From positions 38,929 through 61,933 of the forward strand of contig ML976666.1 in the NCBI GenBank assembly GCA_010015655.1: a stretch of 23,005 nucleotides of DNA, read 5' to 3'. Of this stretch, positions 1-10,154 are shown piece by piece (position 1 is the stretch's first letter; each line of letters begins with the position of its first letter). Origin of the DNA: Bimuria novae-zelandiae CBS 107.79. Its lineage: Eukaryota; Ascomycota; Dothideomycetes; Pleosporales; Didymosphaeriaceae. A model generated the notes under the pieces. That model saw only the letters and a list, made by a program, of their open reading frames with translations. It made no database searches and was not told the origin of the DNA. Made by a program: the position numbers and the translations under genes.

Positions 1-95
1 GGCTATATACATGAAGTGGAGTATCTAGAAGATTCTAGATCAGCAGGGTCACATGACTGTGTGACGACATAGTCGAGTTGTGATGTTGGCTAACA
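1..95 (-). repeat. 3' LTR of the Copia element, partial (cut by window start)
   Basis: These 95 bases match 3864-3958 exactly, base for base. The outer (right) edge reads TGTTAGCC on the minus strand, the TG start expected of an LTR. The LTR continues beyond base 1, so its full length is unknown. Confidence 0.88.
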
Positions 96-110
96 CACCC
101 CCCCAGCTTG
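96..110 (-). other. Probable polypurine tract of the Copia element
   Basis: Directly upstream of the 3' LTR, read on the minus strand, there is a run of seven G followed by TG (AAGCTGGGGGGGTG). That is the position and composition expected for the polypurine primer of plus-strand DNA synthesis. The call rests on position and composition only. Confidence 0.6.
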
Positions 111-228
111 AGTGAATTGCAGAAACGAAAGCTAAAAAAGGAGTGACTCTAAGCTCTTGGTGATCTCTGCGTGTGTTCCTCTAGTACCACCCCCCGAGCT
201 CGTCTGATACAATATCTTCCGAGTTTGT

Positions 229-3200
229 TTAAGGCTCTAGTAATGCTGAAATATCGCTGAGTCCTAGCTGGCGTATAAAGCTGGCGTGCTTTTGGCGTGG
301 AAAAATCTTTGTGAAACCATCTGCGGGCATTTCTGCAGTAGGCTTCCATTCAATCTGCAATCTGCCTTCTGATACTTCCTGACGTATCCAGTGGTGGTGC
401 ACGTCTACGTGCTTGAGCTTTGTCTGAAGCTTATCGGCTGTCTTAGTTGCAATTGAGACAGTTTGCTGGTTGTCGCACCAGAGCGATGGTACAAACTGTT
501 AAAGCAGGTGCTTCCCGGCATACGGAAGGAGCACGCTAGCCTATATAGGCGACTTCTTCGCCTATATAGTTGATAACTCTTACACTCAACTTCAGTTTCA
601 ACACAAACTCTGGGTTGAAATGAATTGCCTGAAAGAAGCGTTGCCACCACTCCATCTCTCCTCCTGCTAGTGATAGAGATAGCAGCTCAGCCTCAGTAGT
701 CGATTTCGTGACTGATCGTTGAATTGTCGCTTTCCAATCAATGGGTAGGCCGTAAAGCTTGAAAAGATAGCCTTGGGAACTTCGACGAGTGTGTGGCTTA
801 TCTGCAAAGGCCGCATCTGATGCGCTATAGAACAACGGTTCTGGTTCTTGCTGAGCTGATTCTGATTCTGGTGTTAAGATGCTCGTGATTCCGCCTTGTA
901 TATCTGCTAATGCACGAATAGCAAGGTTCTTTATACCAATTAGGTATTACTAAACATGCTGCGCTGCGTGCATATGCTTCTGCCCTAGGTTCTAAAGATA
1001 ACGTGCCAGTATTAAGTGTGCTCGCGCGACGTCTGGGCGTGTTAAGGTCGAGATGTATGCTAGTGAGCTAACTAATTGCTAATATCTATGTGTTCGTGCT
1101 GCGCTTAGTTCCTTTATTAAAGGCGTAAGGTTGTTTTCCTTCAATGGTACGTCTGGATATTGTCTATTAAGCTTAAGGTTAAACTTTGTTGCAATCTTGT
1201 CAATGAATAAGTCTTGGATTAAGTAGATAGATCTTGTGAGCTCTTCTTAAATGACTCAAATTCCTAGGAACTACTTGAGCTCTCCTAGCTCGCGAATGTT
1301 ATATGTGTTGAGCAGCTGTTGCTTGAACGCTTAGTAGGCGCTTATATTAAGTGGATGTACGAGGACGATAATATCGTCGACATAAAAGAACACGATTAAC
1401 TGCTTATTCGTGAACAAACATGGAACTCCTAGTACTAGCCTTAAGCCGAGCTTCTTTAGGGTTAATAATAGCTCTTAGTACCAAAGCAATAGTGCTTCCT
1501 TAAGGCCGTAGAGTGCTCGTTGCAGCTCAAGAAGCTCACCGAATATGTCTATAAATCCTTCTAGGGTACGGCAGTACATCTTTCGCGGTAGTCGAGCGTT
1601 GAGAAAGGCATTTAATGTGTCAAACTGAAACATTAGCAGGCCAAAGGCTGCTGCTAAAGCAATAAGTGCTTAAAACACTTTCATAGCAAGCGTAGCAGCG
1701 TATGTGTCTCCCCACGTGTCTTGTAGGTCTCCTCGTACGCAAAGTCGTGCCTTAAACTTGTATAGATATCCGTCTTCATCAAACTTGTACGTGAAGACCC
1801 ACATCAGGGGTAGTATCTTAGCATCTGCTATAGCTGATGTTGCCTTAGTGCGCTTAAAACAGTGCTTTTTCCAGCAGCTCTCAAACTCTGCTCGAACTAC
1901 CTAGGTAAACTCTACGCTGAATGGATAATTCTTAAGGTCTTTCCAGCGCTTGGGCGGTGGTGGTAGCTGATCGCAATAAAGCCTTATCTTTGGTAGTTCT
2001 CTAGCTAGCTTTGCTGGGGCTGTCGGATTTATTGCGGCTGTAAAAGCTATATAGTATATAGCAAAGGCCTAATTTGGTTGCTTCCTTGCTCGTTTGCCTG
2101 CTACGATGTTGCTGCTGCTTCCAACCTTGGGATCAGCCATCCTGGGTGCGTTGTTTCTTCGTCGATCTGAAACATATTCGTCTGAACTCGCCCATCCTTT
2201 GGGTAGAGTGGAAGATGCTTTTTAAGGCTGGCTTTGGTGGCCTAATGCGATCGGCATAAGTGGCCCTTGTCCTTAACTAGTAACATTCTCCTGCTGCGGT
2301 GCTCTGATATGGATTGTTGGTTCATTGTCTTCTTAATCAGACTGCATGTCTTCTTAGTTACACTGTATTTCTTGGAGCAATTGCTCCTACAACTGCTGTT
2401 CGGTGTCCTGCTCTTCTGCAGTTTGCTGGTTATCCTGCGCATCCTGCGCGCCTGTGTCAAAGATTTCCTCGCCTTCCTCCTGCTGAGGCGGCGCTTTCTG
2501 CTGTGCCTATTGCGGCTGTATAACAGAGAATGAGCTGTACGCAGCAAACCTCTGATCATGACTGACTAACGCCTTTCCGTCATCAAGCTTTATTGGCTCG
2601 TCTGCCTTCTTTATGCTTATCCCATCTCTTGCAAGGATATTGCCAATTCTCTTGGCTTGCTCTAGGTCCTTCAAGGCCTCCATGACCTTGGCTTGCGTGG
2701 CCTGTACTGGTCGGAAGTTCTTTGGTTTCTTCGGATGGTCTAGGACTAGGTACCAGCAGTCCTTGTACCAGTGTCGGCTTCCACAGATACACTCTGGTTT
2801 TCCCTTTAGCGATCGTTCTTTCTGTTCTTGGCTTTGTTGTGCTGAAACGCCTAGTGTAGCAAACGTTCCAGGTGAAGCCGTAGTAAGTCCGATTCGTCAA
2901 TGATACATCCTGAATTGGGCAACATAGTCCGCTAGAGATTGAATCTCATCCGTTTTCCTAATAGTTTCTTTTAGAATAAGGTCGTGGTGTGATGCAGCGG
3001 CCTACTTAGGAGTAATTGTTCTAACAATTGCTAGAAAATCGTCTTGGGCTCGATAGCCCGTCGTCTTAGGAAGGTCTGCCTCCCTGCATTAATTTGTAAT
3101 GTGAATCTAGTTATTAAGCCATTGTTTAAGGTTGCGGCTTTAAGGCTTCTCCTATAGAGTGCGGTATTTAGTTACTAGCTCTCTACTACGTATAGTTGCG

Positions 3201-3660
3201 ATTAGTGCAAGCTGCTGCTTGAGCGCGATTAATTGATTATAGACGTTGTCTTTTCTATTAATTAGGTAGAGGTGGCGAGTCGCGATGGTGCGGCTGATTT
3301 CTATAAGAAGCTCGCCTTCTCTCTGCTTTAGGTTTGTATATTCTGTTCTCTCGTATCTCTAGTTGTGAAGGAGATTGCTGTACATCGCCTGCTGGCCTGC
3401 ATCTAACTGGCTAATCGCAGTTGCTTCAGCCTTAATAGCGCTGGGCAATGGTTTCGTGGGTTTAATGAGCTTTGGTAGCTCATCCTTTGGCTTTGAGATG
3501 TCGCAGTATTTCTAGATACCGTCTACGATAGCCTTCTCTCGTCGTAGCTAGAACCATGACTCCTAATCTGCTAGTCTATCCAGTATAACAGTCACGCGTG
3601 TGACTCCTTGGTCGCTGAGCGATATCGTGATAGCGACACCACTTTATAGCTGTCGTCTAT
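229..3660 (-). pseudogene. Copia Gag-RT-RNase H polyprotein, decayed, protease and integrase missing
   Basis: Read on the minus strand, the frame carries these parts in order. Gag runs from about 3660; its start is uncertain. A zinc knuckle follows near 2750-2800 (ECICGSRHWYKDCW). A Gln/Glu-rich linker spans about 2560-2280. The RT begins near 1810 (PLMWVFTYKFDEDGYLYKF), with DTLNAFLNA near 1610, YGLKEA near 1510 and the FYVDDI active-site motif at 1370-1387. RNase H starts near 830 (SASDAAFADKPHTRRSSQG) and includes STTEAE. The end segment contains HVDVHHHW and EMPADGFTK and stops at 229-231. Gag, RT and the first half of RNase H share one frame. After a 112-bp net insertion at 491-602 the frame shifts by one. 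In-frame TAA/TAG codons interrupt it repeatedly, for example after LLLWY and at HV**YL. No DSGA-type protease motif and no integrase HHCC/DDE region were found between Gag and RT. Confidence 0.85.
498..602 (-). mobile_element. About 105-bp insertion with hairpin inside the Copia RNase H region (MITE-like, or possibly an intron)
   Basis: The heptamer acaaact occurs at 491-497 and again at 603-609, flanking 105 bases. Removing the insert plus one heptamer (112 bases) puts the FNPEF segment upstream and the LWCDNQQT segment downstream into one continuous frame, as in intact Copia RNase H. The ends are weak inverted repeats (gttaaagc and gtttcaac, 6 of 8 matching). The middle holds a perfect 12-bp inverted repeat, ctatataggcga at 541-552 and tcgcctatatag at 558-569, with a 5-base loop. 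Alternative: an unspliced intron, since a GT follows GAGTTT and the right side ends in AACAG. A retrotransposon that moves through RNA would be expected to lose an intron, so I prefer a small insertion. Confidence 0.6.
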
Positions 3661-3682
3661 ATTAGGTCTTCGACGCCAATGC

Positions 3683-3741
3683 TACGGCGATCGACAATAA
3701 GGTCTCCGATACTAACGTTACGGCTATCGACAATAAGGTCT
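3683..3741. repeat. Short tandem repeat in the Copia leader/gag start
   Basis: A 36-base unit beginning tacggcgatcgacaataagg at 3683 is followed at 3719 by a second, partial copy with one mismatch (cggctatcga for cggcgatcga). It lies near the beginning of gag, upstream of the first recognisable Gag sequence. Confidence 0.65.
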
Positions 3742-3863
3742 GTGTAAAGAATAACAAATAAACTTAGTAATTATTAATTATAAGTGTAATCCGGGCTTAT
3801 AACTGTGTGCGTACCACAGCAGGAGGCGAACTGGGTTAATTACTATCTGATGGAAGTTGGAGT

Positions 3864-3958
3864 GGCTATATACATGAAGTGGAGTATCTAGAAGATTCTA
3901 GATCAGCAGGGTCACATGACTGTGTGACGACATAGTCGAGTTGTGATGTTGGCTAACA
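3864..3958 (-). repeat. 5' LTR of the Copia element
   Basis: This segment is identical to 1-95. On the minus strand it starts TGTTAGCCAACATC at 3958. The first 16 codons of LTR sequence (LANITTRLCRHTVM and stop) are fused to the interrupted HET reading frame. The inner LTR edge lies somewhere at or just below 3864 and could not be fixed, because the other copy leaves the window. Confidence 0.88.
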
Positions 3959-5768
3959 GTTCAGCAACTGACCCCGTGATTGACAGTAGTGGACAACCTG
4001 ATGAAAGGCTAGGGAGACCGGGATGGGATTCAATCTCCTGAATTTTCGCAAAGTCATGGATGAAGACGTTGATTTCGCGAAAATATGCAGGCTCGCTATC
4101 CCAGCTCGCCCAGGAGTAGCTAGGGAATTGGAAGTTTCTGCGTTTTGATGACTTCATGTGCCTCCACATTAGTGCGCCACCAAAAGCATTGTGCTGCATC
4201 GGCATACCGTGCCAGCAGGGAATGCCACAATGCTGTGTGGTGATGTTGAGACAGCCTTGAATGGCTTTGATCCTATCATCTTCGAAAGTGAGTTGACGTT
4301 GGTGGTACAGCCTCATAATGTTGTTGAAAAGGCTTGAGATGCGGCTTTCTTGCCTGATCTGAGCTATGCCGGTTGGAAAGCCAACGTCATGGGTCATCCA
4401 AAGTTGGCTCGCGAGTCCGTTCTGAACTTTTAGGCTGCAGGAATGCAACGACTCTCGATTCGTAGATCGCGTGCAGCAGAAAAAAACTTCGTAGGGAGTG
4501 AATATAAAGCATCAAGGAGAGAGCCAACCTTCTTGAAATGTCCAAGCTCTTTTCCACCAAGTTGTCTTCGCGATTATCTCCTTTGCACGCGCATAAGCTG
4601 TTATGAATTTCCGTCCTTAGATACTTATAATGTCGCGGTTGTCGCTTCGTATTCCTAGACGAACTCCAGGTAGTCCAGCATGCGCGTCGTCTCCCGCCGC
4701 CGCAATGATCGTAACGATGGCTCTCAGGTAAATGCTATCCATTTTTGGGATGAGATAGTCTTTCATCTCTTGACTCTCCTGGTCGATGCAGATGGAATCA
4801 ATCCAAAGAAATCGAATGCCGATCCCACGGCAAAAATCAATGGCATCTGAGATTGTGGCAGGTAGGTTTTCAGGGAGTTTCGCTCCAGGTGTACCATTTC
4901 CAGCGACAAGCCTATTAATTGTGGACCATATTCCAGCGTTCCTCGAAGCAAGCTTTTGGAAATGTGTGTAATCAGCTCGACTTCCTCCCCAAACGTAGCT
5001 AAGTGCTGCATATTCCGTATTCTGCCCCTTAGGTACAACCATCCTCTTGATAGTGTCTATCAACCAGAAATGTTCCTCAACCGTACCGGTTTTGAACTCA
5101 CGCAAGAAGCACTGTTCGTGGTTGTCCAAGCAGTTATCAAGATGACATCTTAGTTCGGAATGCCGTATTTGCCGAGGAATTACTCGCCCAGACAGTGGCT
5201 GCCTCATAAAGCCCTCCATATACGGCACGAGCTGTGTGTCACACGTAATGGCCATCCCTTGTTCCGGAGTCCTGAATCCTTCCCCGCCACTGTGAACGAG
5301 AATTTGGAGCCAAGAAGCGCAAGGCTGTTCGAGATATTGGTCCCACTTCATCTTCGGTAGGTCCTGCAACCGCTGCAAGTCCCCGCGGAAGGGTCTCAAG
5401 CTGATAACCACCTCATCTGGCTCTGGAATGCGGGTCGAGTACTTCCAGTGATCATCCAGCTTGTAGATGTCCTTGTCATCGTAGTGCTCCTTGTAGTTAG
5501 GAGCCTTTATGTAAATAGCCTCCGGGCCCATGACCTCTGGAACTTGATCCACAATGAACTTGCAAAACGGACAATGGCCACTACAGTCGCGGACTTGTGA
5601 AAGCGTGCCGAGTTGAATGCCTCTGCGCAGTTCGCCCTCTACATCTGCTTCAGCGGGCGCGAGAAGAGCATCAAAATCCACAGTCTTGCAGGCACAGCAC
5701 AGCGTGCCGAACGGGGGTGTGCCATGTTGAGCCTGGCATTTCCGCTCAGGCAAGTCGAAGGGCATCAA
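3959..5768 (-). pseudogene. HET-domain (heterokaryon incompatibility) protein gene, inactivated
   Basis: HET-domain proteins act in fungal allorecognition, where they trigger cell death after non-self fusion. The frame starts at the ATG at 5768, and ATG 5765 is an equal alternative. The N-terminus has a CCAC/CPFC cysteine pattern (residues 24-27, 66-69) common in this family. The HET core follows: YAALSYVWGG (253-262), FLWIDSICIDQ (320-330), AGLPGV (364-369) and RAWTFQE (407-413). The C-terminal part includes RQLTFEDDRIKAIQG and FPSYSWASW. One frame is kept for 603 codons, with no intron needed. It is broken by TAA at 4617-4619 (codon 384) and TGA at 4512-4514 (codon 419), then cut by the Copia LTR at 3959. 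Both stops are one C-to-T change from CAA and CGA. A protein made from this copy would lose the end of the HET domain. The remaining 3' end would lie left of the window. Confidence 0.88.
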
Positions 5769-6045
5769 TATCCCATCATTTTCTAGTACTGTAGTTGGTT
5801 GGTTGGTTGGTATTCATTTTACGTCTCTTTAATGGGGATTAAGTCCACCATCTCGCCTCCCGAAGGGCATATACGACGTGCTAAGCTATAGAATTACAGT
5901 GCTAACACACTACCCTAGAAAGCATTTCTTGCCTGCGCGGGTATTACTACCATTTCGGAACTACAGCTCCCCTTCTAGTTAGGGAGGCTGAGCGATGTAT
6001 GTACATTAGGGTGGTTTCCTTGCATTTTGAGGCATCTATGTGCTA
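5769..6045. other. Spacer upstream of the HET gene
   Basis: No gene was found. Just upstream of the HET start is a short tetranucleotide run (ttgg)n at about 5791-5810. The promoter of the HET gene should lie here, but no specific element can be named. Confidence 0.5.
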
Positions 6046-6060
6046 AGAGAGAGAGAGAGC

Positions 6061-6092
<32 letters not shown>
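6046..6092. repeat. Compound microsatellite (GA)n-(GT)n
   Basis: GA repeats run at 6046-6059 and GT repeats at 6063-6092, followed by a purine-rich stretch. On the minus strand this is a CT-rich run, then (AC)n, then (TC)n, placed exactly at the 3' side of the LINE. It may be the element's simple-repeat tail. Confidence 0.9.
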
Positions 6093-6094
<2 letters not shown>

Positions 6095-6237
6095 GGGGAG
6101 GGGAAAGAGAGGAAGAGGGGTAGGGAGTATTACAGCTATTATACTAGACCTAGTTCTTGCTAGGTGCTACATTGCTTGTTACTATTGCAGGGCTGCAGGA
6201 GCTAGCGGGGACAAATCTTAGTATAGTACTGTGTGAG

Positions 6238-9200
6238 TTAGGTGAAGGCTTTAAAGGCCTCTAGATCCCCCAGCAGCACCGCAGTATACGCCAGGCCGTT
6301 AGCCTGGCTAGATAGTAGTGTAGGTGGTCGAAGTGGCTATCTACTAAAGGCCCCTAGGGTCTTGCGGCAGAGCGCAAGGTGCTCTAGTGTCTTGTCCTAT
6401 CCGTATAAGCAGGTAAGGTTTGCATCCTTATAGTTGTACTTTTAGTGGTACTAGGCAAAATCCCCATGTCTAGACTGGATAGAAAGTAGTCTGGCTAGGA
6501 TAGCTCTTAGTAGGTCTAGTTCCTTTAGACTGCTGCGTGGTGTATAGTCTAGGTGCCAGCTTTTGTACTATCTAGAGAGTTTATTCTTTTTGTTAGACTA
6601 CTAGATCTGCTATGTGTGTTGTGATATCTTGCGGGCAATTGTCTTAATGCCTAAGAGTGTAGGCAGAGTAGCTTTACCTGTTAGGGGTAATAGGTGTTAG
6701 GCTTCTAGGTTAGCTAATCTGTCTACTGCCTCATTTCCTTCAATGCCTAGGTGTCCGGGGGCCTATTTAATAGAGACGTCGTGAGTCTCTATAGCGCCAT
6801 GGCACTCTAAAAAGGCCTATTAAGAGGTAGGGGGTGAATCGCCCCTTAGGTACTATATAACTAAGGTGCTGTTTATACATAGCCAGATTCGACGGGTATT
6901 AAACTCTAGTTATCTTATAGTGTGCTAAAAGCCTCTCCATGCTCCTACTGCCTCAGCGTTAAAGACGTGCGAGGTAGAGTTAAGTGACCCGCGTCTAGTC
7001 TATAATTGCTTTCTATTCTAATACACTGTAAAGCTATAGGTCACCCGCTTTTCTCCTTCCTTTGTGTACTGTTCAGAGCTATCTAAGAAGATAGTCACGT
7101 CTAGTAGTGGGAGATAGGCCCACTATATATTAAAAGCCTTAGCTGTAGTCTTCTTGTCTATGCTAAGCGTTGGGTTAGTTTAGTAGCTAGTTAAGTAGTG
7201 AGGGGCTGTAAGTGTAGTCCTAAGGATCTCTAGTAGAAGAGATGCTATCTGTTAGACTTTTGTCTTAACTCGCTAGGGTTGTCTAGTTTTTACGCCCTTG
7301 TTTACTATATGTACTAATGTGCGCCTAGTAAGAGGATAGTCTGTATTTATAGTTCGCAAGTAGGTTGCAAATCTAAGTTTAGCTTCCTCTAGTGCTACTG
7401 CTGCAGATAATAGTCCAGCGTCTTAAAAGAGTGCAGCTGTAGGGGTTGTTCTCTACGCTAGTAGAATGCCCCTTGCTGCTATAGCTAGTGTCTTGTCTAT
7501 AGTAGCTATGTGCTATCTAATGTAAGCGCTGACCTTTTGAGGCCTGCCTGGTTTGAGTGTATGTGGCTGTTTAGTGCGGCCTCTGTACCAGCATTCAGTC
7601 CCATACAGAAGCGACGGGTATACACAGGCAATAGTGGCCTTGCGGAGGGAGCTAGCTGGTGGTCCATAGGTAGTCCTGGCCAGACTGCGAATATAATAGG
7701 CTATTTTAGCAGCTTTTGCAGTGCGTGTAGCTATATGTTATCTAAAGGTAAGTCTGCGGTCAAACCACACTCCTAACTAACGCAGGGCTGGCTAGCTGTG
7801 CTCTCTACTTAGGAGGATAGGGTAAATCGTGAGCTACTTATCTATAATACATGGTAGTGCGTAGCTGCTTCGCTGTCTAGTTAGGTGTATCATTTCCTGC
7901 TTTTCTAGGGCAAAGGTGACCTTGTTAGCCTCGCCCCATGCTCTGATCTGCCTTAGATCTGATGCTAGGAGCTTGACGTTGTCGTCTATAGAGTGTGAGG
8001 CCTAGTATAGACATATGTCGTCTGCATATCTAAACCTCCGTTCTGTGTCTATAGATAGTAGCTCTGCTAGGTACAGTGTATATAGGACAGGGGAGAGAGG
8101 CGAGCCTTGGGGTGTGCCACAGGCGACAAGGTAGCTAGGGGTAGTGACCTGTCCAAGGCGGACCCGAACCCTCCGGTTAGTGAGGAATGAGTCTATAAAG
8201 AGCATGGTCCTTTGTGGCCAGCCCTGTTGGGCCATCCGGTGTAGCAGGCGGTTCTTAAGGAGCGCATCAAAGGCGCCTTGAACATCTAGGGTAACTATAG
8301 TAACATGCTTTCTAAGTACCCATGCTGCTTCAGTGTCGTGGGTGAACGCTGCAGTGAGGTCTGCTATAAAGCGCTTTAGAAGGGCGCCGCCATGCTAGGG
8401 GCTAAGGATCTTATGTGTTATGGCGGTCTACGTAATTTATCTAGCTACTATTCGTTTAAGTCCCTTTCTAATGCAAGAGAGAAGCGCTATAGGTCTCTAG
8501 GAGTAAGGTAATGTTTGGTCTGTCTTCCCTGTCTTTGGTATTATTACTACCTTGGCAAGCTTCCACTGTGCTGGGAAGTGGTTGAGCTCAAGGCATCGCT
8601 AGAAGATTCTTTGTATAAGTTCCCTAACCTAAGCCCAGCAGGCACGGAGTAGTCGCACAATAGAGCGGTTAGTGCCTGATAAGGTGCTCGAGACTCCTAC
8701 TGTGTTTCGTTCAGTTTCCTCTAGTGAGATGTGTGTGCTCCACGGGAGGGCATCTACATTCTCCTAGTCTGGGTAGTGTCTGAGGTCATCCTCTGCTATG
8801 TACCAGTTGAGGACTTCCTCTCTAAGAGCCTCTGCCTTCTCTAGGGGGTCTGATATTATCCTGTTGTTCACGATGAGAGGAGTGTCCTGGTTCTCTAGTG
8901 TGAGCTTGTGCCAGGCAATAATCTTAAACAGGTCCTTATTATCCTTAGTATTATTAATAACATGCCTCTAGTACTGCCTCTTAGCCTATCGGACGGTAGT
9001 CTTGAAGGCCTGTCTCTCCTCTAGTAGACTGCCAGAGCAGAGCAGCCTAGCATGTTTGTAGGCCTAGTAGGCAGTTTTACACTCCTTAGTCCACCATGGT
9101 GCAGCGCGGCCTTCCTTGCGGTCGAGCTTACCTGCTGTCTATACAGAGTGCTGTATGGTCTCTGTGAGCAGCGTAACGCATTCCTCTAGCTGTGCTGCAT

Positions 9201-10035
9201 CCTGTGTTACAAGCAGGTCTAGGATGTTCTAGACACCTATTTCTACCAGCCCAGTGAATTTAGGTAGGCTTGCCTCAGGGACTCTGTAGTGGTACTGTTC
9301 TAGATGCGGAGTGCCTGGTGTAGAGAGAGGGACAGAGGTTACTATTGTCTTATAGTCTAAGCCGCTGTGCATGCTAGCATTAACAGCAGACTAGGCAAAT
9401 AAGATATTAAAGAAGGTAAGGTTAAGGATATAGCTAGCGCAGTATGTTAGCTGCCCTGGCATACTAATGTAGTCTATAGACGCGTTAGCAGCCTATCTAG
9501 CTAGCTCCACACCTCTGTTGGCTACAGTGGTAGTAGGCTTAAAGGATTTATATCTAGCGTTGAAGTCTCCTCCTATAAGGCAGAGTTGAGGGGGTATAAG
9601 ATGTGTAACGTATTGGATAACGTGTAGGGTATGTGGCTGTCTGTAGCAGTTAAGTATTGCCACTCCATTCACTACAGCCTACAGCATGTCTAGGTGGTTA
9701 AGGCTCTCTCTAGCCTGGTATCGTAGGTGGCATCCTTTGCGGATGTAGGTCATTACCCTAGGGCGGGCTAAGCCTGGTGTGTTGGGGCTGTCCCAGGTGC
9801 TAATGGATGCTAGGTGTGTGAAACCAGGGTAGGTGGAAGTTCTTAAGTTGGCACATGTGAAGGGCTCTTAAACACACATAATATCTATGCCCTTCTAAAA
9901 CGCCACCTCTAGTATTATAATGTGCTAGGGTGAGCTCCTGCTAACATTAGCCCAGCATACACGTAGTTGTTTACTTAATAGGCTAGGCTGTTGATGCCTG
10001 GTGTTGGCTAGGATGTTATAAGGGTATTCTAGCAT
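6238..10035 (-). pseudogene. LINE ORF2: AP endonuclease, reverse transcriptase and RNase H, with many nonsense codons
   Basis: The ATG at 10035 (MLEYPYNILANTRHQ) opens a frame that holds to the TAA at 6238-6240, 1266 codons in all. The endonuclease comes first. It has the QEP site near 9875, with Gln replaced by TAA, then GGDFNAR near 9570 and SGLDYKTIVT near 9345. The RT follows: LDVQGAFDAL (motif A) near 8280, GTPQGSPLSPVLYTLYLAELL near 8070-8120 and the YADD active site near 8020. RNase H shows FLDSSEQ near 7060 and APGHLGIEGNEAVDRLAN at about 6707-6762. The C-terminal HGDFA and a Cys/His cluster (CLYG...HLALC) lie near 6350-6470. Segments at 10035, 8235, 6765 and 6240 are all in the same frame. 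Stops checked are TAA or TAG, typically where Gln (CAR) or Trp (TGG) is expected, so inactivation is by substitution and not by indels. Confidence 0.87.
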
Positions 10036-10154
10036 AATAATAGCGGGTTATCGCTCATGCTAGCGTCTTCCCTCTCCGAGGTGGACAGGTTAGTGTGAAT
10101 AGTTAATTGTGGACGAATGCTGCTAGCAGATAGTTATTCTATATTAAGGCTCCT

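Larger units (their letters stand above)
1..3958 (-). mobile_element. Ty1/Copia LTR retrotransposon, internally deleted and decayed
   Basis: The element reads on the minus strand. Its 5' LTR begins TGTTAGCC at 3958 and its 3' LTR begins with the same bases at 95. A purine-rich tract sits just before the 3' LTR. Gag, reverse transcriptase and RNase H follow one another in the order known for Copia elements. The left LTR runs off the window, so the left target duplication cannot be checked. The internal region is about 3.8 kb, shorter than the usual 4.5-5 kb, because protease and integrase were not found. On the right the element is inserted in a HET-domain gene: the HET reading frame runs straight into LTR sequence at 3959/3958. 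Nonsense codons in the coding part mean this copy cannot make its own proteins. Confidence 0.9.

Noticed and set aside
405..650. Minus-strand ORF of 81 codons
   Set aside because: It is a shadow frame spanning the 105-bp insertion; the Copia RNase H runs in the other two frames on either side.
2242..2559. Arg/Ser-rich minus-strand ORF resembling an SR protein
   Set aside because: It is an off-frame reading of the Gln/Glu-rich Copia linker; the true frame joins Gag and RT.
4445..4620. An intron joining two HET ORFs
   Set aside because: Both ORFs are in the same frame and the HET motif RAWTFQE lies in between in that frame; the only GT...AG pair around the first stop spans just 27 bases. Nonsense mutation fits better.
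5791..5812. Tetranucleotide TTGG repeat as a telomere-like sequence
   Set aside because: It is too short and not of the fungal TTAGGG type; a similar short run near 15070 suggests simple-sequence noise.
6238..10035. Stop-codon reassignment (TAA/TAG read as Gln) to explain the LINE frame
   Set aside because: The NB-ARC/TPR gene in the same window uses CAA/CAG for Gln with no in-frame TAR, and TAR also replaces Trp; RIP explains both.
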